A stretch of 7,986 nucleotides of DNA from Ignavibacteria bacterium UBA2373 (GCA_002344005.1 DDTD01000020.1:924-8909); one strand, 5' to 3'. Counted from the stretch's first letter, positions 1 to 7,488 are shown. Numbers and translations: made by a program. Notes: generated from the letters alone by a model not told the origin.

Positions 1-54
1 ATTCTATTTTTACTTCCACCGACATCTATTCTATTTTTACTTCCACCGACATCT
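1..54 (-). repeat. 27-bp perfect tandem repeat, two full copies at the window edge
   Basis: Bases 1-27 and 28-54 are identical, and identity between the copies continues for two more bases. Being nine codons long, the repeat keeps the RHS reading frame and encodes IDVGGSKNR twice (residues 2142-2150 and 2151-2159). The leftover two bases (AT) would fit the Ile codon of a further copy, so the array may continue past the edge. The repeat lies in the low-complexity C-terminal tip. Confidence 0.95.
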
Positions 55-3000
55 ATAGGGTCTCTGTCCGCTTCTCGCATATTACTTGGATTTGCTGCAA
101 TATCATTACCTCTACCTGTTTTTGCTGATAGAGCTGCGGGTGGATTTTTGTTGCCGTTCTTTCCGCTACGACCTCCACTGCCGCTTTCTACTTTCTCACC
201 TCCTATGACCATCGTTCTTCCGCCCGACGTTTCTCCGCTATTCTTATTTGCGAGTGCGCTAAACTCACTATTTATTCGCGCTGCATAAGCATCTGATGAT
301 CCGAACTGTGTTCCTCCTCCACATATATGGTTACCCGGATTCAAAGGACTATCATTGTCATTGTTGTTTTTGGGCTGTCCACATCTTGAACATGTATGAC
401 TTCCACCTCCTTTACTGCTTCCATTTATCGGTTTTTCATTCGACATCCCACTCGGATCTCGGTACATCACCGGATTATTATAACCATATTGATACGGCGT
501 TTGATCGGGGAAACTTGCCCACAATGGGTCAACAGATAAAAATCTGCCTGATAATTCATCATAGTGACGTGCCCCATAATCCCCTGTCTGACTTTCTCCA
601 TCTTTTTCTTTACCTATATAACCCGGACGTGTTGATGATATGCCAATTTCTCCAAATGTACCAAAATTTAAACTACTCATACCCGATGGCTTTAATGCCA
701 ATCGTTGAGAGCCCAAATAATCACTTATTCTATGTTCTTTTTCCCAACCACCGCCCGCACGTCGAATATACGCTGTGCCTGCGCCACGATATTCCACAGG
801 ATACAATACTACCCGACGCACGCCTCCACTTTCACAAGCTGTATTCACCATCGTTTGGCGACCATGCCAAATCGCGCGGGTACCATTGCCTATATCCAAT
901 AAATAATATACCCATGGGTGCATCTTGCAACTGTCCGCATCTTGGGAATAATATAATCGCTTTTGCTCGCGACCGCCTGTACCATTGTAACGATATTTCC
1001 AAATATTTCTGTCACTGCGCCACGTCATTGGAACTATCGTATCTTCACAATTATCATGTGTACGAACCGCCGAACCATAATATATATGGCTGAAACCATT
1101 CGTCAGTCCACGCATACCATACGCAAATTCATAGCGTGTCACTTCACCCAATTGACTATTACGGATTCCCGTAATTGCTCCGTCTTTATCATAACTATAT
1201 TCTCGATTAAGCAAACTATGATCCGATTGCTGTACCCGATTGGGACTCGCTGCGTCGCCATAGCGCAAGCTATCCGTTTGTATCCCCCATTTATATACAG
1301 ATAGACGATTACCAACCGCATCATAGCTGTACTCGGTGCTGTCACCACCACTACGTAAGGTTTTAACCAATCGCTCGGCACCATCATAGCTATATATCTC
1401 AGGAACGACATCACGCTTTTCCTTTATGCGTGATGAGGCATCATAGAGAAAACCCTGTCTGAATAAGGTCATCCCCATACGTTTTACCCATGTACTGTCC
1501 ATACGATTACGATTATCATAGCGAAAACCCTGTTCCACAAGACCCGAACTCGTATTTCTCACTATGCTCTGCATTTTCCCGCCTATGCCATAAGTAAAAG
1601 CTATGTCCCAACTGCTCGGTGGCGGTGTATATTGGGGATATTGTGCTACTGTGCTCCAATTGCCATTGTTCATCTGCAAACCACTGCCCAAATATAATTC
1701 ACTGCGGATTGTATCGGGGCGAGCATTGTCATCATAACTTATTGTCGTCACATGTTTATTGAATGGGTCGGCTGTCACAGTTTCTATAATCTGTCCACTT
1801 GCATTATAGGTATAATACACGGCATCAAAACCTATATTTTCTGTCCACCGTAATTGTGCATCTATTCTGCCAAGAATATCATAAGAATATACAATATAAT
1901 GATATGGCTCTTGAGCACTTTCTCTGTAGGCAATAGCTGAAAGTTTACCTTTATAATCAGGAAGAAATCCTTGGGAAAGTAATTGTGACCACGTTGAAGA
2001 AGAGGGCAAAGCACCCCATATTCCCCCCACAGATGCAGGAAAACGGTCATAGTACATAATAAAACGAGGATTGCCCGGATTGAGAGCACAATGTTCAAAA
2101 TTATCAAGATCACTGACAGGCAACAATCCCCTATCCCAATATCCTACTTCATGGCGTAAAAACAGTGAATCAATGATTACACTATTTTCATGCTCAAGAT
2201 TACCGCTCGGAAAAGGAAGGCATCCAATACTGTCCATAGTTGTCGGAGCTACGGGTACGGCTGTGACGGGTGTTTGCCACATAGTTTGATTAACAGTAGC
2301 AAGAATTCCTGTATAGGGACTTATCATCAACCGATTCACGCTCGATGGCAACCATATATGACTTGTATCGCTTGATTCACCAAATTGTGCCTCGCCAATG
2401 ATTGTAGGTCTGCCAAAATCATCATATTCATAATACGTGATTTTATTTTCAATATGTTGCTGTGCTGATTGTTGATAGCGTAATTGACCAATTTTATTGT
2501 ATCGGTTCTCTACCCAGCCAATATCGGGCTGTTCTACTCTTTTTATTCTTCCCCAATCATCATAAGTAAATTTCGTAGTATCGCCTCGCGGAGAAATAGT
2601 ATATATTTTTTGTGAATAATTATTATAGACAAATTTTGTGATGAAATTCAGACCACCACTGTCAATAACTATCTGCCGCAAACGCCCCAAACCATCACTA
2701 AAAGAAGTTGTTTTTTTCCCTGTTTCATCGAAAGATGTTTGTACGGTGCATAAACCATAATAATCTGGAATAAGACTGTCGGGGGGTAAACCAAAATCTG
2801 AAGGTTTACCAATCCGAACAATACTTCTTGCTATGGAACTGTCAGTATTAATAACTGAGTCCATTATTCCTATATCATGCGTTGTAGCCCTTACCGATTT
2901 TCCTTCGGGGTCAATGACTTTATGCGCACCTTGCGAAGAGAGTCGAGCTACGGCACTATCAATTCTTAGAGGCGAATACGGATTGCCTATAAATTGTTTA

Positions 3001-6000
3001 CTTACCGATGAGTGATTCACGGGACTAAATACAGATTGTCCTCCAGTAACACGATTACTTACTCCACTTAAAGATGCCGCCCATCCATTATTACGATTCA
3101 AAGCAGGATCATCAATTTTTCCTAAGACAGTAGAACGTAGCTGTACATCATCATATATTGCCTTAACAGAAAAATCTGATGGCGCGGCAGGAGCGACATA
3201 AGGCGTACATACTAAACGAGGAGAAATATCATCTGCAAAAGTAGCTATCTCAATATTATCATATTCCCATTCAACAGCAGAACTAACAATACTCAGCGTC
3301 ATAGATGTTGTATCACCCGCTGACATTGCTTGTAAACTGTCAAGTAATGAATCAGGCAAAGTATAATTAAGAAAAACATTTCTTCGCCATTGTAATCCTG
3401 TAAAATATGTGGTTGTATCCCAATCCATGATATAATTCTGCGACCAATTATATTTTGGTAAGGCAAACTTAAATATTATAGGTTCATGCGTAAAAGTCGT
3501 TGATTCTTTTGCTTGAACAATATTAGAGAAATATAGTTGTAAGCGTACATTTTGAATTGATGTTCCATTATGCAAAGGATCGGCATCGGTGGCTTGATAG
3601 ACTAATGTTCCTTTTGCTTCAGGAAAACGAGTACTATATTTATGTTTATATGCCTCTGCACGATTATCTGCTATAAGCACGGATGTGTCTTTTTCCCATG
3701 ATGAGGAATTCCATAATTTAATATCTAAAGTTTTTTTCTTCCATGAATTATTTGATGGAAAATCACCGGCTGACCATGCAATTGTGGGACGTGATAAGAG
3801 ATCATAATTTGCGGTGGAATATAAAGCATCACTTTGAACCGATGCTTTCGTCACACCACCGTAGGTTAATTCTCGAAACGCTGTAAGAGTGTCATAACGC
3901 AGAGTCAAGGTATGGTCATACCAACGAACAATAGCACCACTGCCGAGAGGTGTTTCATACTCGGGATGTCTTTCAAATAGCTTTTGCGTAGTTTGTGTAG
4001 TCAATCCTGAATATACGACTCTTCCAAGCGGAGCATGATTGTAGTTGTAGAGGAAAAATGATTGCTCACCGAATAACCCTTCAATTTTTTGAATCTTTGA
4101 CTGAAAGGGACCTCCAAAACGGTTAGGTAAATTTTGTGATTGTGTAACGCCATTCATTCCGCGTATCAGATAATTAGACATCATACCTCTTCTATACGGC
4201 GACGCAGGCGTATAGCTTGTATGATAGTCATAATATAATCCGGCAAGTGTATCACCCTGCACTGTATAAAATGTTCTCTTCGTAAGTCCCCAAAGCGGAG
4301 CGAAGGATTTTGTCACATTATTAATTGTCTGTGTGCGATAACGTATTATAGTAGTATCTTTACCTGCTTGCAAAGCACTATCTGTCAAACGACGTGACCA
4401 AATAAAATCATAAGTCGTATCCACCCTTGTTATACCTGTCTGCGTTCCACCTGACAGATGTTGAAAATGCTGAATACTCTTCAACAATGTATCACTGCTA
4501 TTATTGGGTGCTATACTGTAATGAAATTGACTTAAAATTCCTTTGCCAAGCCGAGCAGCAAGCGCAGTATCGCCGCCATAATTATACAACTCCGTTAATG
4601 TATATTTGAGTGCAGTATGTGAGGTCGTAAGCGTATCGCTTGGTTTTTTTCTGTCAATAATCTTTGTTTTATGTTCAGTAGGAAGTATCCAGTACTTCGA
4701 TTCGGTAAGGGATTCTCCTTGATACGTCGTAGTATTTAATGTGATGAACCTATCACCATAGTGAATAGAAGCATACTGTGGTTTAAAGCGAATTGATGAG
4801 CTATCAAACGGTATATTCTTATTGCGTATCGGAGATGCACTAAAATTCATGAAGAAAAGCTCGGTTGTATCTTTTTTTCCAAGAATGACATCTTCATTAA
4901 TTATTCTGTGTTTGGGAATATAGGCATAATGTGTTTTTCCTGTGAGTACATTTGCACTATTTCTATATTCTAAACTCTGGCACACATTATGCACTCTTGG
5001 GTCAATCGTTTGATTTTCGCTTATACTTGCTAAATCAGATGAAGTAATAAGACTGGTCGTTGGCACAGTATAATTTATAGTGAGCGAACCATTCATAGTT
5101 GAAACTTTATCTAAACGCCACCAACCGAATTTACAATCACGATAATATGTCCAAGGCATCTCTAAATTATCATAAGTAATCTCTTTAAGCGAATACGTCA
5201 TTTTTGTCACACTATTATCAGGCGCGATAATTTCATTAATGAGACCAACTGTGGAATATTCACCTGCAAGAGTGCTTCCCCAATAATTTCTTCGTTCACC
5301 TTGAGTACCAATAAATGTGCTAAGGGTTGTATCTGCAAAATCATCTATATCCAAACCATGCGAAAGAGCTCCATTATATTTCAGTTTTATCGTTCTCCCC
5401 ATTGCTTCAATTGTGGCATAAGTATTACTATAGCTTATCCTATGACCATCAAATTCTGACAATAATGCCCTGCCTGTATTTGTAGTATCTACATCATGAG
5501 AATATGTATGCTTAGAACGCTTAAAAGATACAAGTGTTCTTGTATCGGAATTTATTTCTTCAAGATAGAATATTGTAGGAAAATTTCCATCATTCTTGAC
5601 ATATACAGTAATATCAAATGGCGTTACAAATTCTCGAAAAACGTACTCAAGACCATCACCGGGATAATATTTCATCACTCGTGGATACCATGCGAGACGA
5701 GTATTGTGCGGAACTTCATCCAAAAGTCTTTGTTTAAGATACGATGGAAAATAGGTATTTGAATCAATTGAAACTATTGCATATCCCTTTTCATTTATAC
5801 CATGCGGATAGTAAATACCGGAAACAGATATATCTGTAATCACAGTGTCGTTTTCAACTTTATTTGCATTACGCAATTCTAAAATGGATCCATCGCCTCT
5901 CAGTATTCGTATATCATCATACAATGGAGTGTAATTTGGCAAAATAGGCGGTGTTATTCCTGTACAATTTGGAAATCTATGAGGAGAAATCGAAGTCATG

Positions 6001-6479
6001 CGATTGCATATATCATATCCGTCAAGTGTCCATACATAATGCCGTTCATCAAGGGCTGATGTTGATTTTGAAATCCATGCTGACTGAAACCCCATAGCCG
6101 ATGTAAATGCCTGTACAGCAAACCCATTGACATTAAGCAACCAAGCAGGATGAACTTTAGAAAGTGATGAATACGTTTTTGTACATTTATCAAAAACAGA
6201 GTAGGACGTCATTGATACAGAACCACAATAATTTAATGACACATTTACTCCATAACCATCAACGGAATGTGTAGAAATTGGGTAAGTATAATTGACATTA
6301 CCCGAAAGTGCTGATACATTTACTCCGCCACCGATACCACCACCTTTACCTACTTTACCTGCTTCCGAAGTATTATTCCCATCAATTGTTTGCTGTGCTG
6401 ACAGAATAAAAGGAAAACCACACATACCAAGTAAAGGCATTAGCAAGTATAGTGCTATGTTATTATATGTTTTTCTCAT
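1..6479 (-). CDS. Giant secreted RHS/YD-repeat protein, C-terminus cut off by window edge
   Basis: One minus-strand frame is open from the ATG at 6477-6479 to the left edge: 2159 complete codons plus two bases, no stop. The start is well fixed: an in-frame TGA lies at 6489-6491 and a GAGGTG ribosome binding site sits five bases upstream of the ATG. Residues 1-28 are a Sec signal peptide (cleavage likely LSA|QQ), followed by a Gly-rich linker (about 41-52). Residues 56-1250 look extracellular and beta-rich (many Thr, Asp, Tyr, Asn), and I cannot name a domain there. YD repeats cover about 1262-1768 (e.g. YDDWGRI at 1306, YDDFGRP at 1352, YDILGRI at 1533, YDAVGNR at 1719). An RHS-associated core covers about 1920-2012, ending in DPSGM. 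The tip (2013-2159+) is Gly/Ser/Asn-rich. RHS proteins form beta-cocoons that enclose a polymorphic C-terminal effector; a toxin, adhesin or wall-protein role is inference. GC rises clearly in the last third. Family assignment is secure; cargo is unknown. Confidence 0.95.
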   Translation of the reverse strand, partial: MRKTYNNIALYLLMPLLGMCGFPFILSAQQTIDGNNTSEAGKVGKGGGIGGGVNVSALSGNVNYTYPISTHSVDGYGVNVSLNYCGSVSMTSYSVFDKCTKTYSSLSKVHPAWLLNVNGFAVQAFTSAMGFQSAWISKSTSALDERHYVWTLDGYDICNRMTSISPHRFPNCTGITPPILPNYTPLYDDIRILRGDGSILELRNANKVENDTVITDISVSGIYYPHGINEKGYAIVSIDSNTYFPSYLKQRLLDEVPHNTRLAWYPRVMKYYPGDGLEYVFREFVTPFDITVYVKNDGNFPTIFYLEEINSDTRTLVSFKRSKHTYSHDVDTTNTGRALLSEFDGHRISYSNTYATIEAMGRTIKLKYNGALSHGLDIDDFADTTLSTFIGTQGERRNYWGSTLAGEYSTVGLINEIIAPDNSVTKMTYSLKEITYDNLEMPWTYYRDCKFGWWRLDKVSTMNGSLTINYTVPTTSLITSSDLASISENQTIDPRVHNVCQSLEYRNSANVLTGKTHYAYIPKHRIINEDVILGKKDTTELFFMNFSASPIRNKNIPFDSSSIRFKPQYASIHYGDRFITLNTTTYQGESLTESKYWILPTEHKTKIIDRKKPSDTLTTSHTALKYTLTELYNYGGDTALAARLGKGILSQFHYSIAPNNSSDTLLKSIQHFQHLSGGTQTGITRVDTTYDFIWSRRLTDSALQAGKDTTIIRYRTQTINNVTKSFAPLWGLTKRTFYTVQGDTLAGLYYDYHTSYTPASPYRRGMMSNYLIRGMNGVTQSQNLPNRFGGPFQSKIQKIEGLFGEQSFFLYNYNHAPLGRVVYSGLTTQTTQKLFERHPEYETPLGSGAIVRWYDHTLTLRYDTLTAFRELTYGGVTKASVQSDALYSTANYDLLSRPTIAWSAGDFPSNNSWKKKTLDIKLWNSSSWEKDTSVLIADNRAEAYKHKYSTRFPEAKGTLVYQATDADPLHNGTSIQNVRLQLYFSNIVQAKESTTFTHEPIIFKFALPKYNWSQNYIMDWDTTTYFTGLQWRRNVFLNYTLPDSLLDSLQAMSAGDTTSMTLSIVSSAVEWEYDNIEIATFADDISPRLVCTPYVAPAAPSDFSVKAIYDDVQLRSTVLGKIDDPALNRNNGWAASLSGVSNRVTGGQSVFSPVNHSSVSKQFIGNPYSPLRIDSAVARLSSQGAHKVIDPEGKSVRATTHDIGIMDSVINTDSSIARSIVRIGKPSDFGLPPDSLIPDYYGLCTVQTSFDETGKKTTSFSDGLGRLRQIVIDSGGLNFITKFVYNNYSQKIYTISPRGDTTKFTYDDWGRIKRVEQPDIGWVENRYNKIGQLRYQQSAQQHIENKITYYEYDDFGRPTIIGEAQFGESSDTSHIWLPSSVNRLMISPYTGILATVNQTMWQTPVTAVPVAPTTMDSIGCLPFPSGNLEHENSVIIDSLFLRHEVGYWDRGLLPVSDLDNFEHCALNPGNPRFIMYYDRFPASVGGIWGALPSSSTWSQLLSQGFLPDYKGKLSAIAYRESAQEPYHYIVYSYDILGRIDAQLRWTENIGFDAVYYTYNASGQIIETVTADPFNKHVTTISYDDNARPDTIRSELYLGSGLQMNNGNWSTVAQYPQYTPPPSSWDIAFTYGIGGKMQSIVRNTSSGLVEQGFRYDNRNRMDSTWVKRMGMTLFRQGFLYDASSRIKEKRDVVPEIYSYDGAERLVKTLRSGGDSTEYSYDAVGNRLSVYKWGIQTDSLRYGDAASPNRVQQSDHSLLNREYSYDKDGAITGIRNSQLGEVTRYEFAYGMRGLTNGFSHIYYGSAVRTHDNCEDTIVPMTWRSDRNIWKYRYNGTGGREQKRLYYSQDADSCKMHPWVYYLLDIGNGTRAIWHGRQTMVNTACESGGVRRVVLYPVEYRGAGTAYIRRAGGGWEKEHRISDYLGSQRLALKPSGMSSLNFGTFGEIGISSTRPGYIGKEKDGESQTGDYGARHYDELSGRFLSVDPLWASFPDQTPYQYGYNNPVMYRDPSGMSNEKPINGSSKGGGSHTCSRCGQPKNNNDNDSPLNPGNHICGGGTQFGSSDAYAARINSEFSALANKNSGETSGGRTMVIGGEKVESGSGGRSGKNGNKNPPAALSAKTGRGNDIAANPSNMREADRDPIDVGGSKNRIDVGGSKNR
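3..443 (-). other. Variable C-terminal tip of the RHS protein (partial)
   Basis: Residues 2013-2159 follow the RHS core and continue off the window. They open with a Gly/Ser-rich linker, then H-x-C-x2-C (H2028, C2030, C2033) and, after an Asn/Asp-rich loop, H-x-C (H2051, C2053). The remainder is rich in Gly, Ser, Asn, Lys and Arg (SGSGG, GNKNPP) and ends in two copies of IDVGGSKNR. I recognise no toxin fold. The Cys/His pattern could bind a metal, but that is inference. By position this is the polymorphic tip or its leading linker; the effector, if any, would lie further left. Confidence 0.7.
444..722 (-). other. RHS-repeat-associated core domain
   Basis: Residues about 1920-2012 carry the full signature order of the RHS-associated core: DYLGSQRL (1920-1927), then an F-G-x-F-G-E segment, GYIGKEKDGES, GDYGARHYD, a G-R-F-L-SVDP block with SVDP at 1982-1985, YQYGYNNP, and the closing DPSGM (D at 2008). 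This domain caps the YD-repeat shell. In characterised RHS proteins self-cleavage takes place shortly after the DPxG motif and frees the C-terminal effector. Here the motif is DPSGM where DPxGL is usual. Self-cleavage is known for relatives and is not shown here. Confidence 0.96.
1176..2696 (-). other. YD-repeat region of the RHS protein
   Basis: This stretch encodes about residues 1262-1768. Recognisable repeat units begin at DGLGRL (1262), YDDWGRI (1306), YDDFGRP (1352), YDILGRI (1533), YNASGQI (1558), YDDNARP (1582), YDNRNRM (1654), YDASSRI (1679), YDGAERL (1698), YDAVGNR (1719) and YDKDGAI (1763), plus degenerate copies such as YNKIGQL between 1312 and 1352. The late units are about 19-25 residues apart, the normal YD period. 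In solved RHS/Tc-toxin structures such repeats form strands of a large hollow shell. Residues 1359-1532 contain no YD unit and form an insert. Confidence 0.93.
6396..6479 (-). other. Signal peptide of the RHS protein
   Basis: Residues 1-28 have a short basic start (MRKTYNN), a hydrophobic core rich in Leu, Met, Phe and Ile (about 8-26), and an LSA motif just before Gln-Gln. Cleavage after Ala28 would leave an N-terminal Gln, a very common arrangement in secreted Bacteroidota-type proteins. A cysteine at residue 20 lies inside the hydrophobic core without a good lipobox or a following Ser/Gly-Asp context, so I read this as an ordinary signal peptidase I signal and not a lipoprotein signal. Confidence 0.85.
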
Positions 6480-6484
6480 AAAAC

Positions 6485-6490
6485 CACCTC
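6485..6490 (-). promoter_or_regulatory. Ribosome binding site of the RHS gene
   Basis: The minus strand reads GAGGTG, a six-base match to the anti-Shine-Dalgarno complement, with a five-base spacer to the ATG at 6479. It fills most of the 15-base gap after the upstream stop codon (6495-6497), so translation of the two genes may be coupled. It also settles the start codon choice. Confidence 0.75.
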
Positions 6491-6494
6491 ACCA

Positions 6495-7373
6495 CTAACG
6501 AATAATAATAAATAGAAATTCGGCTATCTTACGTGAGCCAGAATAAACACGTATGGTATAGTAACCAGAAAACAGACTGTGCAAATCAAGACGTGTACGT
6601 AAATCGCCATTTTGTTGAAGAGTAATGGATTGCTTAAGTACACGTTGAGCATTTGACCCATAAACTTCAACATCATACATACCTGCGGGCATACTTTCTA
6701 AAGACTGAATATCTGTAAACAGAGTGGCAGGATTAGGTGAAACGGAAAAAATATTGCCACCACTTTTTAAATAGGATTCTCCATAATTTTCGATAGCAAT
6801 ATCAAATCGTTGTATTTTCCAAAGATTACCACCGGACATATCATGCTTTTGTGGCTCAACGAGTTGTTTCCCTTTTTGCAACTCTCGAACAATCAAAGGC
6901 ATGTTTGCATTAGTATCTATAAGGGACAAATCAAGAATCGGCAACTGTTTCAGACCTTGTTGACCAAAAATTACAACAAATCTTGCTGTATCAACATTCA
7001 AGCGTACTTTACCTCTAACACGTAATACCAAATCATCAACAGCATCATTATTCATGTTATCATGAAATGTCATCACAGATAAAGAGTTCCATGCAGGAAA
7101 TTTAAGAAGAGTTTCTCTGTATCCCGTTGAGGGAATATTGTCATTACACTCTCCCCATCCCCAACGGATAGATAGTGGAATTACTCGGGTTTTGTGACCA
7201 TTGTGGATTTTTCTACCAATGAGAGTATCTGGAAGACAATCATTATCAAACTTAAATATCTGCATAACAGTTGTAGAATCCTCAGCCGAAATTGCTACAT
7301 GTGAATAAAGCAAAAGCAGACTCATAAGGGTTATCAAAAATCGTTCGATTTTTATGAAGGACAGGTTTTTCAT
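6495..7373 (-). CDS. Secreted protein with FG-GAP-like loops and a type IX secretion sorting domain
   Basis: Complete 292-residue protein. Residues 1-30 are a Sec signal peptide (basic start, hydrophobic 11-29, likely cleavage ISA|ED). Residues 42-51 (FDNDCLPDTL) and 105-115 (DNMNNDAVDDL) are Asp/Asn-rich loops like those of FG-GAP, dockerin or thrombospondin type 3 calcium sites; Ca binding is inferred. Residues 56-200 are otherwise unassigned. Residues about 208-292 match the type A C-terminal domain of the type IX secretion system: SPNPA (212-216), a YDVEVYG strand, an LDLHSLFSGYYTIRV segment and a hydrophobic end with a terminal Arg. That domain directs outer-membrane export and is normally removed by the PorU sortase. 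A GAAAGG lies six bases before the ATG. The stop is 15 bases before the RHS start, so the two are probably one operon. The sorting domain is confident; the function of the mature part is unknown. Confidence 0.9.
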   Translation of the reverse strand: MKNLSFIKIERFLITLMSLLLLYSHVAISAEDSTTVMQIFKFDNDCLPDTLIGRKIHNGHKTRVIPLSIRWGWGECNDNIPSTGYRETLLKFPAWNSLSVMTFHDNMNNDAVDDLVLRVRGKVRLNVDTARFVVIFGQQGLKQLPILDLSLIDTNANMPLIVRELQKGKQLVEPQKHDMSGGNLWKIQRFDIAIENYGESYLKSGGNIFSVSPNPATLFTDIQSLESMPAGMYDVEVYGSNAQRVLKQSITLQQNGDLRTRLDLHSLFSGYYTIRVYSGSRKIAEFLFIIIR

Positions 7374-7379
7374 AATGAA

Positions 7380-7385
7380 CCTTTC
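7380..7385 (-). promoter_or_regulatory. Ribosome binding site of the type IX cargo gene
   Basis: The minus strand reads GAAAGG six bases upstream of the ATG at 7373. It is a weaker match than the GAGGTG before the RHS gene, but spacing is normal and it supports this ATG as the start. Confidence 0.5.
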
Positions 7386-7458
7386 AAATGGAAAAAAGAA
7401 TCATTGAGTCATTAAACAAATGATTTAAATACATAAAAATAGTACCTATCATCCCAGT

Positions 7459-7488
7459 GCTATAGAGAACACAAGTGACTTAAGTCAA
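7459..7488 (-). promoter_or_regulatory. Candidate promoter for the operon (sigma70-like)
   Basis: On the minus strand, TTGACT (7483-7488) is followed after 18 bases by TATAGC (7459-7464). The -35-like box matches TTGACA at five of six bases; the -10-like box matches TATAAT at four of six. Transcription would start near 7450, about 75 bases before the first ATG. The -35 overlaps a perfect palindrome. In FCB bacteria the housekeeping sigma factor uses different boxes, so this is only a candidate. Confidence 0.3.
7476..7487. promoter_or_regulatory. 12-bp perfect palindrome, possible operator
   Basis: TGACTTAAGTCA is its own reverse complement and overlaps the -35-like TTGACT by five bases (7483-7487). 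A dimeric helix-turn-helix regulator bound here would block that promoter. No regulator is encoded in the window and the flanking bases do not extend the symmetry, so this is a candidate only. Confidence 0.3.

Noticed and set aside
1..54. Tandem repeat as a CRISPR array
   Set aside because: The two 27-bp copies are directly adjacent with no spacers, and they are in frame within a coding sequence.
296..1093. A 265-codon open frame on the plus strand
   Set aside because: It is antisense to the YD/RHS-core part of the giant gene. Its protein is dominated by His, Tyr, Cys and Pro with no domain, as expected from the complement of Tyr/Asp/Gly-rich codons.
1139..2375. Several open frames of 60-115 codons on both strands (e.g. 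1139-1414 minus, 1862-2113 minus, 2071-2289 plus)
   Set aside because: All lie out of frame inside the continuous RHS frame, have no ribosome binding site or family resemblance, and are explained as shadows.
5496..6498. Open frames at 5496-5762 plus, 5996-6193 minus and 6292-6498 plus
   Set aside because: They overlap the well-supported N-terminus of the RHS protein; the last one is Pro-rich only because it is the complement of the Gly-rich linker codons.
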